Positions 7,238-14,993 of a stretch of 25,690 nt of DNA are shown piece after piece. This DNA is from JACQCV01 sp964634555 (GTDB lineage: Bacteria; Patescibacteriota; Minisyncoccia; Phycocordibacterales; UBA12445). The position numbers were made by a program, and so were the translations under genes. Under the pieces are notes generated by a model, which was not told the origin of the DNA, searched no databases, and saw only the letters and a list, made by a program, of their open reading frames with translations. The stretch spans positions 1 to 25,690 of the forward strand of contig CAZWJJ010000006.1 in NCBI GenBank assembly GCA_964634555.1, given 5' to 3'. The stretch's first letter is position 1. Each line of letters opens with the position of its first letter.

Positions 7238-8431
7238 GTGAGAAATAAAATAATTACAGGCATAGACATCGGATCCTCCTCGATCAGGATCGTTGTTTGC
7301 GAGTTGCTGAAGGGAGAATCCACTCCGCGCGTTTTATCTACAACAAACTATCACTCACAGGGGTTAAGGCATGGCTATGTAGTTGATATGGATGAAGCAA
7401 TAGAATCACTGCGTGGCGCAATCAGAGAAGCAAGAAACTCCTCCGGTAGAAAAATTGAAGATGCTTTTTTGGCGATCGGCGGGATCGGTTTAGAGTCCGT
7501 CGAAAGCGTCGGCTCCATCGCTGTGTCCAAAGCGGATCAGGAGATCGGCGAGCTAGATATCAAACGCTTATTAGAAACCAGCGAATCAAATCTCAAAAAA
7601 ACCTCTAATCGCCAAATACTTCAAACCATTCCGCTGCAGTTCAAATTAGACGGCAAAAAAATATTTGGCCACCCGATAAGAATGAAGGGAGAAATACTTG
7701 AAGTTAAAACTCTTTTTATAACCTGCCTTGAACAGCATCTCAACGATCTAATTAGTGTTGTTGAAAAAGCCGGCATCATGATAAACAATATTGTTCCCTC
7801 GCCGATCGCCGCCGGTTGCGCCGTACTTTCAAAAATCCAAAAAACTGCTGGCTGTATCTTGACAGACATCGGCGCAGAGACAGTATCCATAGCAATTTTT
7901 GAAGAAGGAATTCCAACTTCGCTAAAAGTTTTCTCAATCGGCTCGACAGACATTACTAATGACATAGCTCTCGGCTTAAAAATTCCCATAGAAGAAGCCG
8001 AGGGCTTTAAAACCGGACATGAAAATAAAGTTTACAGTCGAAAAAAACTCGAAGAGATAATGGGAGCAAGATTATCCGACATATTCGACCTGATCGAAGC
8101 GCACCTAAAAAAGATCGGTAAAAATTCCCTTCTGCCAGCCGGAATTGTTTTGATCGGTGGCGGATCAAACCTCTATTTAGTTGAACCAATGGCACGAGAA
8201 TACCTTGATCTTCCGGCAAAAAATGTAAGTCTTTCAATATTATCTACAATTCCCGCTAATGAACATAGTGATTCTCATTTTATCCGTAAAAATATCGACT
8301 CATCCTGGGCTGTTGCCTATGGATTATGCACTCTTGGAGAAAATAAGGAGATAGAGGAGTTTTCCGGCAGCAAATTTGTACGACAAACAAAAAACAACTT
8401 AGTAAAATGGCTTCGTCAATTCTTGCCATAA
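7238..8431 (+). CDS. ftsA: Cell division protein FtsA
   Basis: Actin-like ATPase that anchors FtsZ filaments to the membrane and recruits the divisome. 397 aa. It starts with ITGIDIGSSSIRIVV, the phosphate-1 loop of the actin fold. Also visible are CILTDIGAETVSIAIFEEG (phosphate 2) and GIVLIGGGSNLYLVEP (adenosine motif). The last residues, NNLVKWLRQFLP, form a basic amphipathic helix, the expected membrane-targeting sequence. The GTG start at 7238 is 2 bp after the ybeY stop and has no separate Shine-Dalgarno. ftsZ follows. Confidence 0.96.
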   Translation: MRNKIITGIDIGSSSIRIVVCELLKGESTPRVLSTTNYHSQGLRHGYVVDMDEAIESLRGAIREARNSSGRKIEDAFLAIGGIGLESVESVGSIAVSKADQEIGELDIKRLLETSESNLKKTSNRQILQTIPLQFKLDGKKIFGHPIRMKGEILEVKTLFITCLEQHLNDLISVVEKAGIMINNIVPSPIAAGCAVLSKIQKTAGCILTDIGAETVSIAIFEEGIPTSLKVFSIGSTDITNDIALGLKIPIEEAEGFKTGHENKVYSRKKLEEIMGARLSDIFDLIEAHLKKIGKNSLLPAGIVLIGGGSNLYLVEPMAREYLDLPAKNVSLSILSTIPANEHSDSHFIRKNIDSSWAVAYGLCTLGENKEIEEFSGSKFVRQTKNNLVKWLRQFLP

Positions 8432-8450
8432 TTTTTCTATCTGCTAGGAT
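8423..8450 (+). promoter_or_regulatory. Promoter of ftsZ (extended -10)
   Basis: TTGCCA (8423-8428), 16-bp spacer, TAGGAT (8445-8450) preceded by TGC. The -35 overlaps the end of ftsA. The predicted start near 8457 leaves a leader of about 9 nt with no Shine-Dalgarno before ATG 8466. It would allow extra FtsZ over FtsA. Confidence 0.5.
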
Positions 8451-8465
8451 GAACTCTATAAAAAC

Positions 8466-9698
8466 ATGCCAAAAATCAACCCAGAAATAGAAGCTTTTGC
8501 CAGAATAAAAGTTATCGGCGTCGGAGGTTCCGGAGGAAATGCGGTTAATCACATGGTTAACTCCAAAATCACTGGTGTTGAGTTTGTAGCCATGAATACT
8601 GACGCTCAAGATCTGCACAAATCTCTCGCTTCCAAAAAAATCCATATAGGTAAAAATCTTACCCGGGGACTTGGAACAGGTATGAATCCCGATATTGGGA
8701 AACGCGCCGCAGAGGAGACAATTGAAGAAGTCCAGGGTATCACCAAGGGGGCAGATATGGTTTTTATTGCCTGTGGCATGGGTGGTGGTACTGGCACAGG
8801 AGCCGCACCGATCATCGCCAAAACCGCCAAAGAACAAGGCGCCTTAACAGTTGCCGTAGTCACAAAGCCGTTCTTCTTCGAAGGAGCTCAGCGAATGAGG
8901 CTTGCCAATGAAGGTTTGCTAAACTTGGGTGCAGAAGTTGATGCCATGATTGTAATTCCAAACGATCGCCTTCTTGGAGTTATAGACAAAAACACGACCT
9001 GTCTGTCCGCTTTCGCCATGTGCGATGAGATCCTTCGACAAGCCGTGGAGGGAATTTCCGATCTCATTACCACTCCGGGTATTATCAATGTTGATTTCGC
9101 CGACATTAAGGCTGTAATGCAAAATACCGGCTCGGCGCTCATGGGTATCGGATCGGGTTCAGGTGAAAATCGCGCTGAAGAAGCCGCTAGAGCAGCAATC
9201 AATTCTCCCCTCTTAGATATTTCTATACAGGGTGCCAGGGGCGTCCTGTTTGCAATCGCCGGCGGAGATGATATGACTATGTTTGAAATCCAAGAAGCCG
9301 CTAAGGTTATCACCGAATCCATAGATCCAGATGCCCGTGTTATTTTTGGTGCTATCAAAGATCCGAATCTCAAAAAAGATGAGCTTAAAGTTACAGTCAT
9401 TGCGACAGGTTTCCCAAATGAAAGTTTTGGTAAAGGTGGAGACCCCATCAAGCGAGCAAGGCCTGCCGCTGAAACGTATAACAATAGCGAAATATCCATG
9501 CCGCCAACTACCGCCAAATCCTTTGTACAGGAATTAAAAAATAGCTTCAAAAAGGAAGAAAAAAAAGATGAACGAGTGGAAAATAGTTCCATCAATATTA
9601 GCAATATCAACAACATGGATCATGGAGATACTGCAAATTCAGAAGATGACGAAAACTGGTCATCAGTACCCGCCTTCCTGCGACGCTCTAAGAAATAA
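8466..9698 (+). CDS. ftsZ: Cell division protein FtsZ
   Basis: Tubulin-like GTPase forming the Z ring. 410 aa. GVGGSGGNAVNHM at about 18-30, the tubulin signature GGGTGTG at 106-112 and the T7-loop NVDFADIK at about 208-215 with both catalytic Asp residues. Residues after about 325 are a charged linker, followed by VPAFLRRSKK, the conserved C-terminal peptide that binds FtsA. Both partners are therefore complete in this window. Ends in a strong terminator. Confidence 0.98.
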   Translation: MPKINPEIEAFARIKVIGVGGSGGNAVNHMVNSKITGVEFVAMNTDAQDLHKSLASKKIHIGKNLTRGLGTGMNPDIGKRAAEETIEEVQGITKGADMVFIACGMGGGTGTGAAPIIAKTAKEQGALTVAVVTKPFFFEGAQRMRLANEGLLNLGAEVDAMIVIPNDRLLGVIDKNTTCLSAFAMCDEILRQAVEGISDLITTPGIINVDFADIKAVMQNTGSALMGIGSGSGENRAEEAARAAINSPLLDISIQGARGVLFAIAGGDDMTMFEIQEAAKVITESIDPDARVIFGAIKDPNLKKDELKVTVIATGFPNESFGKGGDPIKRARPAAETYNNSEISMPPTTAKSFVQELKNSFKKEEKKDERVENSSINISNINNMDHGDTANSEDDENWSSVPAFLRRSKK

Positions 9699-9710
9699 AA
9701 TAGACAATGA

Positions 9711-9733
9711 AAAACCCGCATAGTGCGGGTTTT
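9711..9733 (+). terminator. Terminator after ftsZ
   Basis: CCCGCA (9715-9720), loop TAG, TGCGGG (9724-9729), with AAAA before and TTTT after. It ends the lepB-to-ftsZ block just before the convergent gene at 9743. Confidence 0.9.
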
Positions 9734-9742
9734 GTGATTAAT

Positions 9743-10693
9743 CTACGGCTGATTATATTTTTCCATAAATCTTTTACCTACATCAATCAGATACTTCGCC
9801 CCAGTCTTCCTATCACCACCCTCAAGATCAACAAACATGAATGGCGGCAATCCTGATTCAAATGGATCTTGCTTACGACAACTGATAATTCCGAGTGTAA
9901 TAGCGGCTACTGTATCAGTATCGCCTCCAAGAAAAATTATCTCTTTAAGTATAGCCCTAAGCGGAAAGTTGGCGTAACATATCAGCAGATCCAAAACAGC
10001 ATGCACAGTATCGACCGCCACGGATTGTGATTTCGTCGCCTTGACTGGACGAAACTCTCTTGATGTTCTAAAAATATATCCAAAGCGATCTATATCTTCT
10101 TTCGGCAAATGCGACAAACAATAATCAAGCAACCGCCATGAATGAAGCGGCTCATCAACATAATGCGCATAATGACTGATCAAGGCTATCGCTCGAGCGC
10201 TAAATAATCCATCCGGAGTATTGTGAGTCACGCTTGCCTGAATCGTTGCGACCTCAAGAACATCAGAAATATTTTTCAGCACACCTATCGGATGAGCTCG
10301 CATAGCAGCCCCGTTGCCTACAGAATCGGTCTTTAAAAGTTTGATCAACTGCTCGCCGGTATTCACCTTTTCCAGTATCGCCTGAAAACCGCGCGAATAC
10401 CCCTTTCGGCTTCCTCCTTGCAAAAATTCCTCAACATACGCATTAGCAAACACAATCGGCTTGTATGGGCCATCCTGATATGTCAGAACCTTCATGTTAG
10501 CAACGGTCATTTCGGTGTCGTCGGTATATCTACCGGCACCAATCGGATAGATCGGATGATCGCAATATTCCTGAAATCTAATCAATCTATCAATGATTGA
10601 CTGGTGCTCGGGTAATTTAATATATTCGGCAGGAAACGCCCAAGCATCAGCAATGCCGGTATACAAAGCCATAAGCGGATTTGGATATTTCAT
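9743..10693 (-). CDS. ADP-ribosylglycohydrolase (DraG/ARH) family protein
   Basis: Predicted hydrolase that removes ADP-ribose from proteins or other acceptors using two Mg ions. 316 aa from ATG 10693. The N-terminal metal-binding motif GRYTDDTEM has Thr57-Asp58-Asp59, and the C-terminal GGDTDTVAA (256-264) supplies the other metal-binding Asp residues. GNGAAMRAHPIG in the middle is also typical of the family. GGGGGAG just upstream supports ATG 10693; a TTG at 10708 in frame is less likely. No ADP-ribosyltransferase or NADAR-like partner is nearby, so the substrate is open. It follows the helicase terminator and probably has its own weak promoter. Confidence 0.9.
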   Translation of the reverse strand: MKYPNPLMALYTGIADAWAFPAEYIKLPEHQSIIDRLIRFQEYCDHPIYPIGAGRYTDDTEMTVANMKVLTYQDGPYKPIVFANAYVEEFLQGGSRKGYSRGFQAILEKVNTGEQLIKLLKTDSVGNGAAMRAHPIGVLKNISDVLEVATIQASVTHNTPDGLFSARAIALISHYAHYVDEPLHSWRLLDYCLSHLPKEDIDRFGYIFRTSREFRPVKATKSQSVAVDTVHAVLDLLICYANFPLRAILKEIIFLGGDTDTVAAITLGIISCRKQDPFESGLPPFMFVDLEGGDRKTGAKYLIDVGKRFMEKYNQP

Positions 10694-10713
10694 CACTCCC
10701 CCTTTCAAGGTTC

Positions 10714-10719
10714 ACTATA
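10714..10719 (-). promoter_or_regulatory. Possible -10 of the ADP-ribosylglycohydrolase gene
   Basis: Minus-strand TATAGT (10719-10714) preceded by TG, about 20 nt before the ATG. No convincing -35. It lies downstream of the helicase terminator, so a separate promoter is needed somewhere here. Confidence 0.3.
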
Positions 10720-10735
10720 CAAATTATGTCTAACG

Positions 10736-10771
10736 AAAAAAGGCCACCATGTCAACCATGATAGCCTTTTT
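10736..10771 (-). terminator. Terminator after the DEAD-box helicase
   Basis: On the minus strand, AAAAAGGCT-ATCATG pairs with CATGGT-GGCCT (two G-U pairs), followed by six Ts. It separates the helicase from the downstream glycohydrolase gene. Confidence 0.75.
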
Positions 10772-10789
10772 AATCAGCGTGCTTAATTC

Positions 10790-12049
10790 TTATCGGCGAA
10801 AGATCTTATGATCTCTACCTGCGATCTGTCGGCTCCCTGGAGCCATTGACGAACCTTGTCTAAAGGAATTAGGTCTTGCAGAACGCTTGAAATGATTTCT
10901 GTCCGATCTTTCAATTTCGACATTTGCCGATACACGCTTTGGCGGCAGTACTGGCACAGCAACCTGAGGAATAGACTTTCTGATCAATCTTTCAATATCC
11001 TTCACATCATAACGCTGGCCATGCTCCGCAAAAGAGACAGCCTTGCCGCTTTTACCGGCGCGTCCGGTTCTACCAATGCGATGAACATAGTCCTCCGGAT
11101 TATCAGGGAGATCAAAATTTACAACCAGCGCGAGATCGGTCACATCTATGCCTCTAGCCGCAATATCTGTCGCCACAAGCACTCGATATCTTCCGCTCTT
11201 GAATCCATCCAACGCGGCCTTTCTCTGGGCGAGCGTTCGATTGGAATGAATATCGGCCGAAGTGTGTCCCATATCTTTAATTTTATAAGACAACTTTTTC
11301 GCGCCGTGTTTAGTTCTGGAAAAAACCAAGACACTGCCTTGATGATCGGAAAGCAACTTGTCCAATAACTGGATCTTTTCGTCTTTTGATATCATGTACA
11401 GTTCCTGTGTAATTCTGTCGATAGTCGTCCCGGCCTCTGCGATCTGTACAGTAGTCGGATCTTTCATATATGTCGATGCCATATTTCTGATCTCCGGCGG
11501 CATAGTGGCGGAAAAGAGAAGAGTTTGATGGCTCTTTGGCACTGCTGCCAAAATTGATCTAATCTGAGGTTCAAAACCCATATCTAACATTCTATCAGCC
11601 TCATCCAAAACAAGAATTGCTACAGTACTAAGATCTATAGTTCTCTGCTTCAAGTGGTCATTCAATCTCCCTGGAGTTGCCACCACAATATGAGGTTTTT
11701 GTCTGATCATTGCGATCTGCCCGCCCATGGATGCGCCGCCGACTATCATAGCCGTCCGCAAACCAAGCGAACCACCGACACGCCGCAGATTTTCATCAAC
11801 CTGCATCGCCAGTTCGCGTGTCGGCAAAACAATCAAACCGGTTTTTCCGGCATTTTTAGCCAATAATTGAATCATCGGCAAACCGAAAGCCAAAGTTTTT
11901 CCAGTACCAGTTTGAGCAATGCCAATAACATCCTTGCCTAAAAGCACGGTCGGGATAGCTTTTTCCTGAATAGTCGACGGTGTTTTAATCCCGTGGCTTT
12001 CAACTATATTAGTAAGCAGTGGCGAAACGCCAAGTTCATTAAATGTCAT
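10790..12049 (-). CDS. DEAD-box RNA helicase, RhlE type
   Basis: ATP-dependent RNA helicase of 419 aa. All core motifs are in order: Q motif (FNEL...TPSTIQEKAIP), AQTGTGKT at 45-52, PTRELAMQ, TPGRL, DEAD at 149-152, SAT at 180-182, VLVFSRTKHGAKKL, ATDIAARGID and HRIGRTGRAG at 323-332. The C-terminal tail after about 370 is Arg/Lys/Ser-rich and probably binds RNA non-specifically. Together with FSRTKHG this resembles the RhlE group. Likely roles are ribosome assembly or mRNA turnover. It has a strong promoter at 12153-12181 and a ~97-nt leader holding two hairpins, which suggests post-transcriptional control. Confidence 0.95.
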   Translation of the reverse strand: MTFNELGVSPLLTNIVESHGIKTPSTIQEKAIPTVLLGKDVIGIAQTGTGKTLAFGLPMIQLLAKNAGKTGLIVLPTRELAMQVDENLRRVGGSLGLRTAMIVGGASMGGQIAMIRQKPHIVVATPGRLNDHLKQRTIDLSTVAILVLDEADRMLDMGFEPQIRSILAAVPKSHQTLLFSATMPPEIRNMASTYMKDPTTVQIAEAGTTIDRITQELYMISKDEKIQLLDKLLSDHQGSVLVFSRTKHGAKKLSYKIKDMGHTSADIHSNRTLAQRKAALDGFKSGRYRVLVATDIAARGIDVTDLALVVNFDLPDNPEDYVHRIGRTGRAGKSGKAVSFAEHGQRYDVKDIERLIRKSIPQVAVPVLPPKRVSANVEIERSDRNHFKRSARPNSFRQGSSMAPGSRQIAGRDHKIFRR

Positions 12050-12146
12050 ATATTATTCTTATCTGACTCGGTGAATCCTTGTGAGTCAGACAGAAATGAC
12101 ACAGAAGTTCGAGTCCTTATCTCTAAAACAGAGATAATTCAATAAT
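12050..12146 (-). promoter_or_regulatory. Structured 5' leader of the helicase mRNA
   Basis: Two perfect stems lie in the leader. TTATCTCT (12117-12124) pairs with AGAGATAA (12130-12137) across a 5-nt loop. TCTGACTC (12062-12069) pairs with GAGTCAGA (12083-12090) across a 13-nt loop. The second lies just upstream of the start codon, which has no clear Shine-Dalgarno, so it could act on initiation. Helicase leaders of this type (for example csdA or rhlE mRNAs) are often cold-responsive or autoregulated; that is inference here. Confidence 0.5.
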
Positions 12147-12152
12147 ACGTAA

Positions 12153-12181
12153 AGTATACACTATTAGCATTATTTTGTCAA
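12153..12181 (-). promoter_or_regulatory. Promoter of the DEAD-box helicase
   Basis: Minus strand TTGACA (12181-12176), 17-bp spacer, TATACT (12158-12153). The -35 is consensus and the spacing optimal. Predicted start near 12146. Confidence 0.75.
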
Positions 12182-12203
12182 ATGCACGCCATGACACCCG
12201 TCG

Positions 12204-12456
12204 GTCATTGCGAGCGATAGCGAAGCAATTTACATTCTTATCGCCACAGAAAGGGAGTGAGCATTGTTACGAAAAAGAGATGGCTTCGTCATTTCATTCC
12301 TCGCAATGACACCAAAGCTGAAGCAAAAACACTCAAACTGTCATTGCGAGGAGCCCACAATGAAGCGATCTAAGATTTTTCATTGTCATTGCGAGGAGCC
12401 TGCGACGAAGCAATCTCTAACAGCAACGTAGATTGCTTCTCACATAACTCGCAATA
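12204..12456. repeat. Cluster of five palindromic repeat units
   Basis: This fills the non-coding gap between the helicase promoter and the next gene. Forward copies at 12204-12230, 12339-12374 and 12384-12418; reverse copies at about 12277-12310 and 12428-12456. They are the same CATTGCGAG...GAAGCAATCT unit as at 58 and 1608, with variable centres. The 12384 and 12428 units are an inverted pair 9 bp apart. No gene is visible in 12182-12470. Confidence 0.85.
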
Positions 12457-12471
12457 ACTCCACAAAACAAT

Positions 12472-12500
12472 AAAAACAGCCCCGACAAAAGTCAGGGCTG
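12472..12500 (-). terminator. Terminator of the gene at 12557
   Basis: Minus strand CAGCCCTGAC, TTTT loop, GTCGGGGCTG (one mismatch), followed by TTTTTATT. It lies about 57 bp past the stop codon. Confidence 0.8.
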
Positions 12501-12556
12501 GAAGGTCAAAGTAACCAAGATTAGGCCAGAGTGGCGAAGTTCAAAGGTCTACTAAC

Positions 12557-13114
12557 TTACAAGAGAGACAGCGAGGTCGCGGCCCCGTCCCAGTCGTTGC
12601 CTAGCCACGAGTAGTTCCAGCCCCACCTGCCGTCATAGCAGTGGAGACACAGCACACAGCGGCCGCCGTTCGAGCTCTCGAGAATGCTTCCAAAGAAGTC
12701 GAGGTAAGTGATACCCTTCTCCTTGTGGAGCCACTCAAGTGTCTTGCGGCCATCTTCGTTCCAGAGAGCCAAGAAGGTCTCGGCGCCAAGGCGGATGTTG
12801 CCACTCTCCTTAAGACGCTTGAGCTTCTCTTCTCCGGTGATGCGGGTTTCGCCGTCTTTCAGGCAGGTATCGAAGATGACCTTAGCGAAATCAACTTCAA
12901 TCAGAGCTTCGGCGCGCTTGTCGTTTTCACCGTCTAGAACTTTCAAGCTTCGTCCGGTGAATGTGGCTGGGTTAAAAGTCTTAACGGTAGGGAGAACGAT
13001 GGAAATTGTCTTCAAAACCGATTTCTCCACAAGGAAACTTCTCACACCATCCATTCCACCAAGCTTATCGACCACGGCCTCAATAGTGCCAAGATCCAGT
13101 TCTTTGTATTTCAT
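12557..13114 (-). CDS. Hypothetical protein, type recalled from CPR/Parcubacteria genomes
   Basis: 185 aa from ATG 13114, preceded by AAAGGATA. The N-terminus LDLGTIEAVVDKLGGMDGVRSFLV is a helical module that I recall at the start of many short uncharacterised CPR proteins; this is memory, not a search. The C-terminus has DGRWGWNYSWLGNDWDG, an aromatic-rich end also typical of that group, preceded by CVLCLHCY with three Cys. No membrane segment or signal peptide. The gene is visibly GC-richer than its neighbours, with C/G-ending codons, which fits recent transfer or high expression. It has a consensus promoter about 110 bp upstream and its own terminator. Function unknown. Confidence 0.75.
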   Translation of the reverse strand: MKYKELDLGTIEAVVDKLGGMDGVRSFLVEKSVLKTISIVLPTVKTFNPATFTGRSLKVLDGENDKRAEALIEVDFAKVIFDTCLKDGETRITGEEKLKRLKESGNIRLGAETFLALWNEDGRKTLEWLHKEKGITYLDFFGSILESSNGGRCVLCLHCYDGRWGWNYSWLGNDWDGAATSLSLL

Positions 13115-13226
13115 AGGTATATCCTTTCCCGACCATTTGTCGGTCTTCCCAAGCAATTTTCTCACCGAAGGACCATTTGTTTGTTCGCCTTAAAAAATCT
13201 TTATTAAAGGACTTTTTACTGTGGGT

Positions 13227-13256
13227 AGTCTAACAGATTAAACGTGAGTTTGTCAA
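13227..13256 (-). promoter_or_regulatory. Promoter of the 12557-13114 gene
   Basis: Minus strand TTGACA (13256-13251), 18-bp spacer, TAGACT (13232-13227), with TGT before it giving TGTTAGACT. A leader of about 105 nt follows. Confidence 0.65.
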
Positions 13257-13274
13257 GATAAAATAGATCATAAG

Positions 13275-13303
13275 TTGCCGAAATCAGCCCAATGTGTTAA
13301 TTT
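13275..13303 (+). promoter_or_regulatory. Promoter of the 13358 gene
   Basis: TTGCCG (13275-13280), 17-bp spacer, TAATTT (13298-13303) preceded by TGT. It is divergent from the promoter at 13227-13256, with 18 bp between the two -35 boxes. Confidence 0.5.
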
Positions 13304-13357
13304 ATAAAAAGTTTATTGATCATTAACATTATCCGACAATCAAAAATGGAGGTAAAA

Positions 13358-13717
13358 ATGGATCTAGACCCTGACCTAATGCCGCTACATGATTCGGCCA
13401 ATCTTGTAGTTATTCAAAACGACTATTATCGTAACAATCGGGACCACCTGATCTCTCTCATTCCAAAAAATCTGCTTAATATGACGGTGGAAAATCCTCA
13501 ATTTAATAAGGTTAAAATATCTGGGCACCTTGATGAGATCAGAATTAGAAAGACATCTGAATTGCGCAAATTGGCCGGAATTCAAAACGAAGACTTTGGT
13601 ACTCTTTCAAGACTTATAAATAGAGACCTAGACAAAACCATCTCCAATGAAATTCGCTTGAAGGTGATCGAGATCAGATTTCTGTTTGACGTCGCAACTG
13701 CTCTTCTGCATTTTTGA
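13358..13717 (+). CDS. Hypothetical protein
   Basis: I do not recognise this 119-aa protein. It is hydrophilic and probably soluble and alpha-helical, with no cysteines, signal peptide or membrane segment. A short polar N-terminus is followed by charged helices rich in Ile/Leu/Arg (KTSELRKLAGIQ, LINRDLDKTISNEIRLKVIEIRFL). The start is decided by GGAGG five bases before ATG 13358; the frame is open further upstream, to an ATG at 13316, but that has no Shine-Dalgarno. Single-gene unit with its own promoter and terminator. Confidence 0.7.
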   Translation: MDLDPDLMPLHDSANLVVIQNDYYRNNRDHLISLIPKNLLNMTVENPQFNKVKISGHLDEIRIRKTSELRKLAGIQNEDFGTLSRLINRDLDKTISNEIRLKVIEIRFLFDVATALLHF

Positions 13718-13722
13718 TCTAT

Positions 13723-13746
13723 CCCCGCATTTTCTGCGGGGTTTTT
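13723..13746 (+). terminator. Terminator of the 13358 gene
   Basis: CCCCGCA (13723-13729) and TGCGGGG (13735-13741), 5-nt loop, then TTTTT. Confidence 0.95.
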
Positions 13747-13753
13747 ACATAAC

Positions 13754-13777
13754 AAAAACCCGCCACTGTGGCGGGTT
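13754..13777 (-). terminator. Terminator of the MBL-fold gene
   Basis: AACCCGCCAC (13757-13766) pairs with GTGGCGGGTT (13768-13777) around a single T. Read on the minus strand it ends in a T run. It sits next to the plus-strand terminator, insulating the convergent genes. Confidence 0.85.
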
Positions 13778-13792
13778 GCTCTCACTTAATTA

Positions 13793-14821
13793 TTAAACTG
13801 AAAATTCCAGACCTTCATAAGCGGCGAAAACATTGCAATCATATTTCAGAACGCTCAAATGTTCCTTAACTTCCAAAACTCGCGACTCAATATCCTGAGT
13901 AGTTGCGCCCGGATCATGATGAAAAAGGGCGACATTTTTCACACAAGCAACGGCTGCGACCCTAGCAACTGCTTCAGGATAAGAATGTCCCCAGCCATAC
14001 CTGACCGGACCAGCTCCGCCATGATAAACGTGATCGCTATACTGACAATCGATGATCAAAAGGTCAGCGTTCTGCGAAAGATCAACAAGCGACGGAGACG
14101 GATATCGAGGGTCATTCGGCTCATTATCGGTGGCATAGACAACTGTTTTATTATCACGAGTCAATCGCCAGCCATAAGTTTCCTGTGGATGATTCAGTTT
14201 ACGAGCCTTGACAGATGTCAAACCCTTCAAAGAAGGAAAGGGAGCAAAATGATCTCTAACTGTTTGAAATGTCATCCTATGAGTCGCCTCTTTGATCTCA
14301 TCCCATGATACGGGAAAATTTGGCGCATCCATTTGTCCGGCCAAGCAAACCTCAGCCGACTTCTGCCAATTGGTTCCACCACAGAAATACCATCTGTTCT
14401 TGATTGGACATTTCTCATTATCCTTATTCATAAAAAGAGGTGCAAAGAATGGCAGACCCTGAATATGATCCCAATGAACATGAGAAAGCAAAAAAACTAT
14501 CTCAAGTCCTTGGTTATCAAACATCTCCTTCATCAGAGAATTACCGAGCAATCGAATGCCAGTCCCCATATCGCAGACGAAGCGCTGAAACGGATCCAAA
14601 GCAACAATCTCAACGCAAGATGTATTGCCGCCATAAATAACAGGGAGCCGTTTTGCAACAAAGCTCATAAATCCGCCAATATCATAGAGACCCTTGTGAA
14701 TCTCAGGGCGAGCGTATTCGGTCCGAAGTGATTTCAAGATTTGCATAAAGCCAGAATTGGTCAACGGATCCGGAATACTTCCCCTCACACCCCAAAACTT
14801 CACCTTGAAAGTTGCGGACAT
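13793..14821 (-). CDS. Metallo-beta-lactamase-fold hydrolase
   Basis: 342 aa from ATG 14821, which follows AAAGGAGG by 8 nt. The N-terminus KVKFWGVRGSIPDP is typical of the PhnP/RNase Z-like MBL subgroup. YGGNTSCVEI and CDMGTGIRLLG follow. The metal motif SHVHWDHIQG has His114, His116, Asp118 and His119; further ligands are probably His211 (LNHPQETYGW), Asp232 (YATDNE) and a His in LFHHDPG (301-302). About 40 extra residues between GSIP and YGGNTS make it longer than the usual ~260 aa. The substrate is unknown; cyclic-nucleotide or phosphonate phosphodiesterase-like activity is typical of relatives. No signal peptide. Confidence 0.85.
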   Translation of the reverse strand: MSATFKVKFWGVRGSIPDPLTNSGFMQILKSLRTEYARPEIHKGLYDIGGFMSFVAKRLPVIYGGNTSCVEIVALDPFQRFVCDMGTGIRLLGNSLMKEMFDNQGLEIVFLLSHVHWDHIQGLPFFAPLFMNKDNEKCPIKNRWYFCGGTNWQKSAEVCLAGQMDAPNFPVSWDEIKEATHRMTFQTVRDHFAPFPSLKGLTSVKARKLNHPQETYGWRLTRDNKTVVYATDNEPNDPRYPSPSLVDLSQNADLLIIDCQYSDHVYHGGAGPVRYGWGHSYPEAVARVAAVACVKNVALFHHDPGATTQDIESRVLEVKEHLSVLKYDCNVFAAYEGLEFSV

Positions 14822-14881
14822 AGACCATTCCTCCTTTCGGCCCCCGGCCGATGTTGTCAAACAACAATCGTCTCTGACTAT

Positions 14882-14910
14882 AAACTAAACCATTTATCTT
14901 AATCTGTCAA
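14882..14910 (-). promoter_or_regulatory. Promoter of the MBL-fold gene
   Basis: Minus strand TTGACA (14910-14905), 17-bp spacer, TAGTTT (14887-14882). Divergent from the promoter of the 14994 gene, with 4 bp between the two -35 boxes. Confidence 0.6.
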
Positions 14911-14914
14911 TAAC

Positions 14915-14943
14915 TTTACATAATCATATATATCTGCTACTAT
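14915..14943 (+). promoter_or_regulatory. Promoter of the 14994 gene
   Basis: TTTACA (14915-14920), 17-bp spacer, TACTAT (14938-14943) with TGC before it. A leader of about 44 nt contains GGAGG. Confidence 0.55.
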
Positions 14944-14993
14944 TTTAAGTAGCTCATTGAAACAACATTAGATTCAAATGGAATGGAGGCAAG

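Noticed and set aside
8888..9616. A 242-codon open frame on the minus strand opposite ftsZ
   Set aside because: It is entirely antisense to ftsZ, has Ser-rich shadow composition and no recognisable domain or ribosome binding site.
12204..12456. CRISPR array
   Set aside because: The repeats are palindromic, vary in length and orientation, have no regular spacers, and no cas gene is present.
12708..13193. A 161-codon plus-strand frame across the GC-rich gene
   Set aside because: It is Ser/Arg-rich, antisense to the gene with promoter, Shine-Dalgarno and terminator, and typical of a shadow frame in GC-richer DNA.
14333..14731. A 132-codon plus-strand frame opposite the MBL-fold gene
   Set aside because: Antisense to a clear metallo-beta-lactamase-fold gene; no motif and no start signal.
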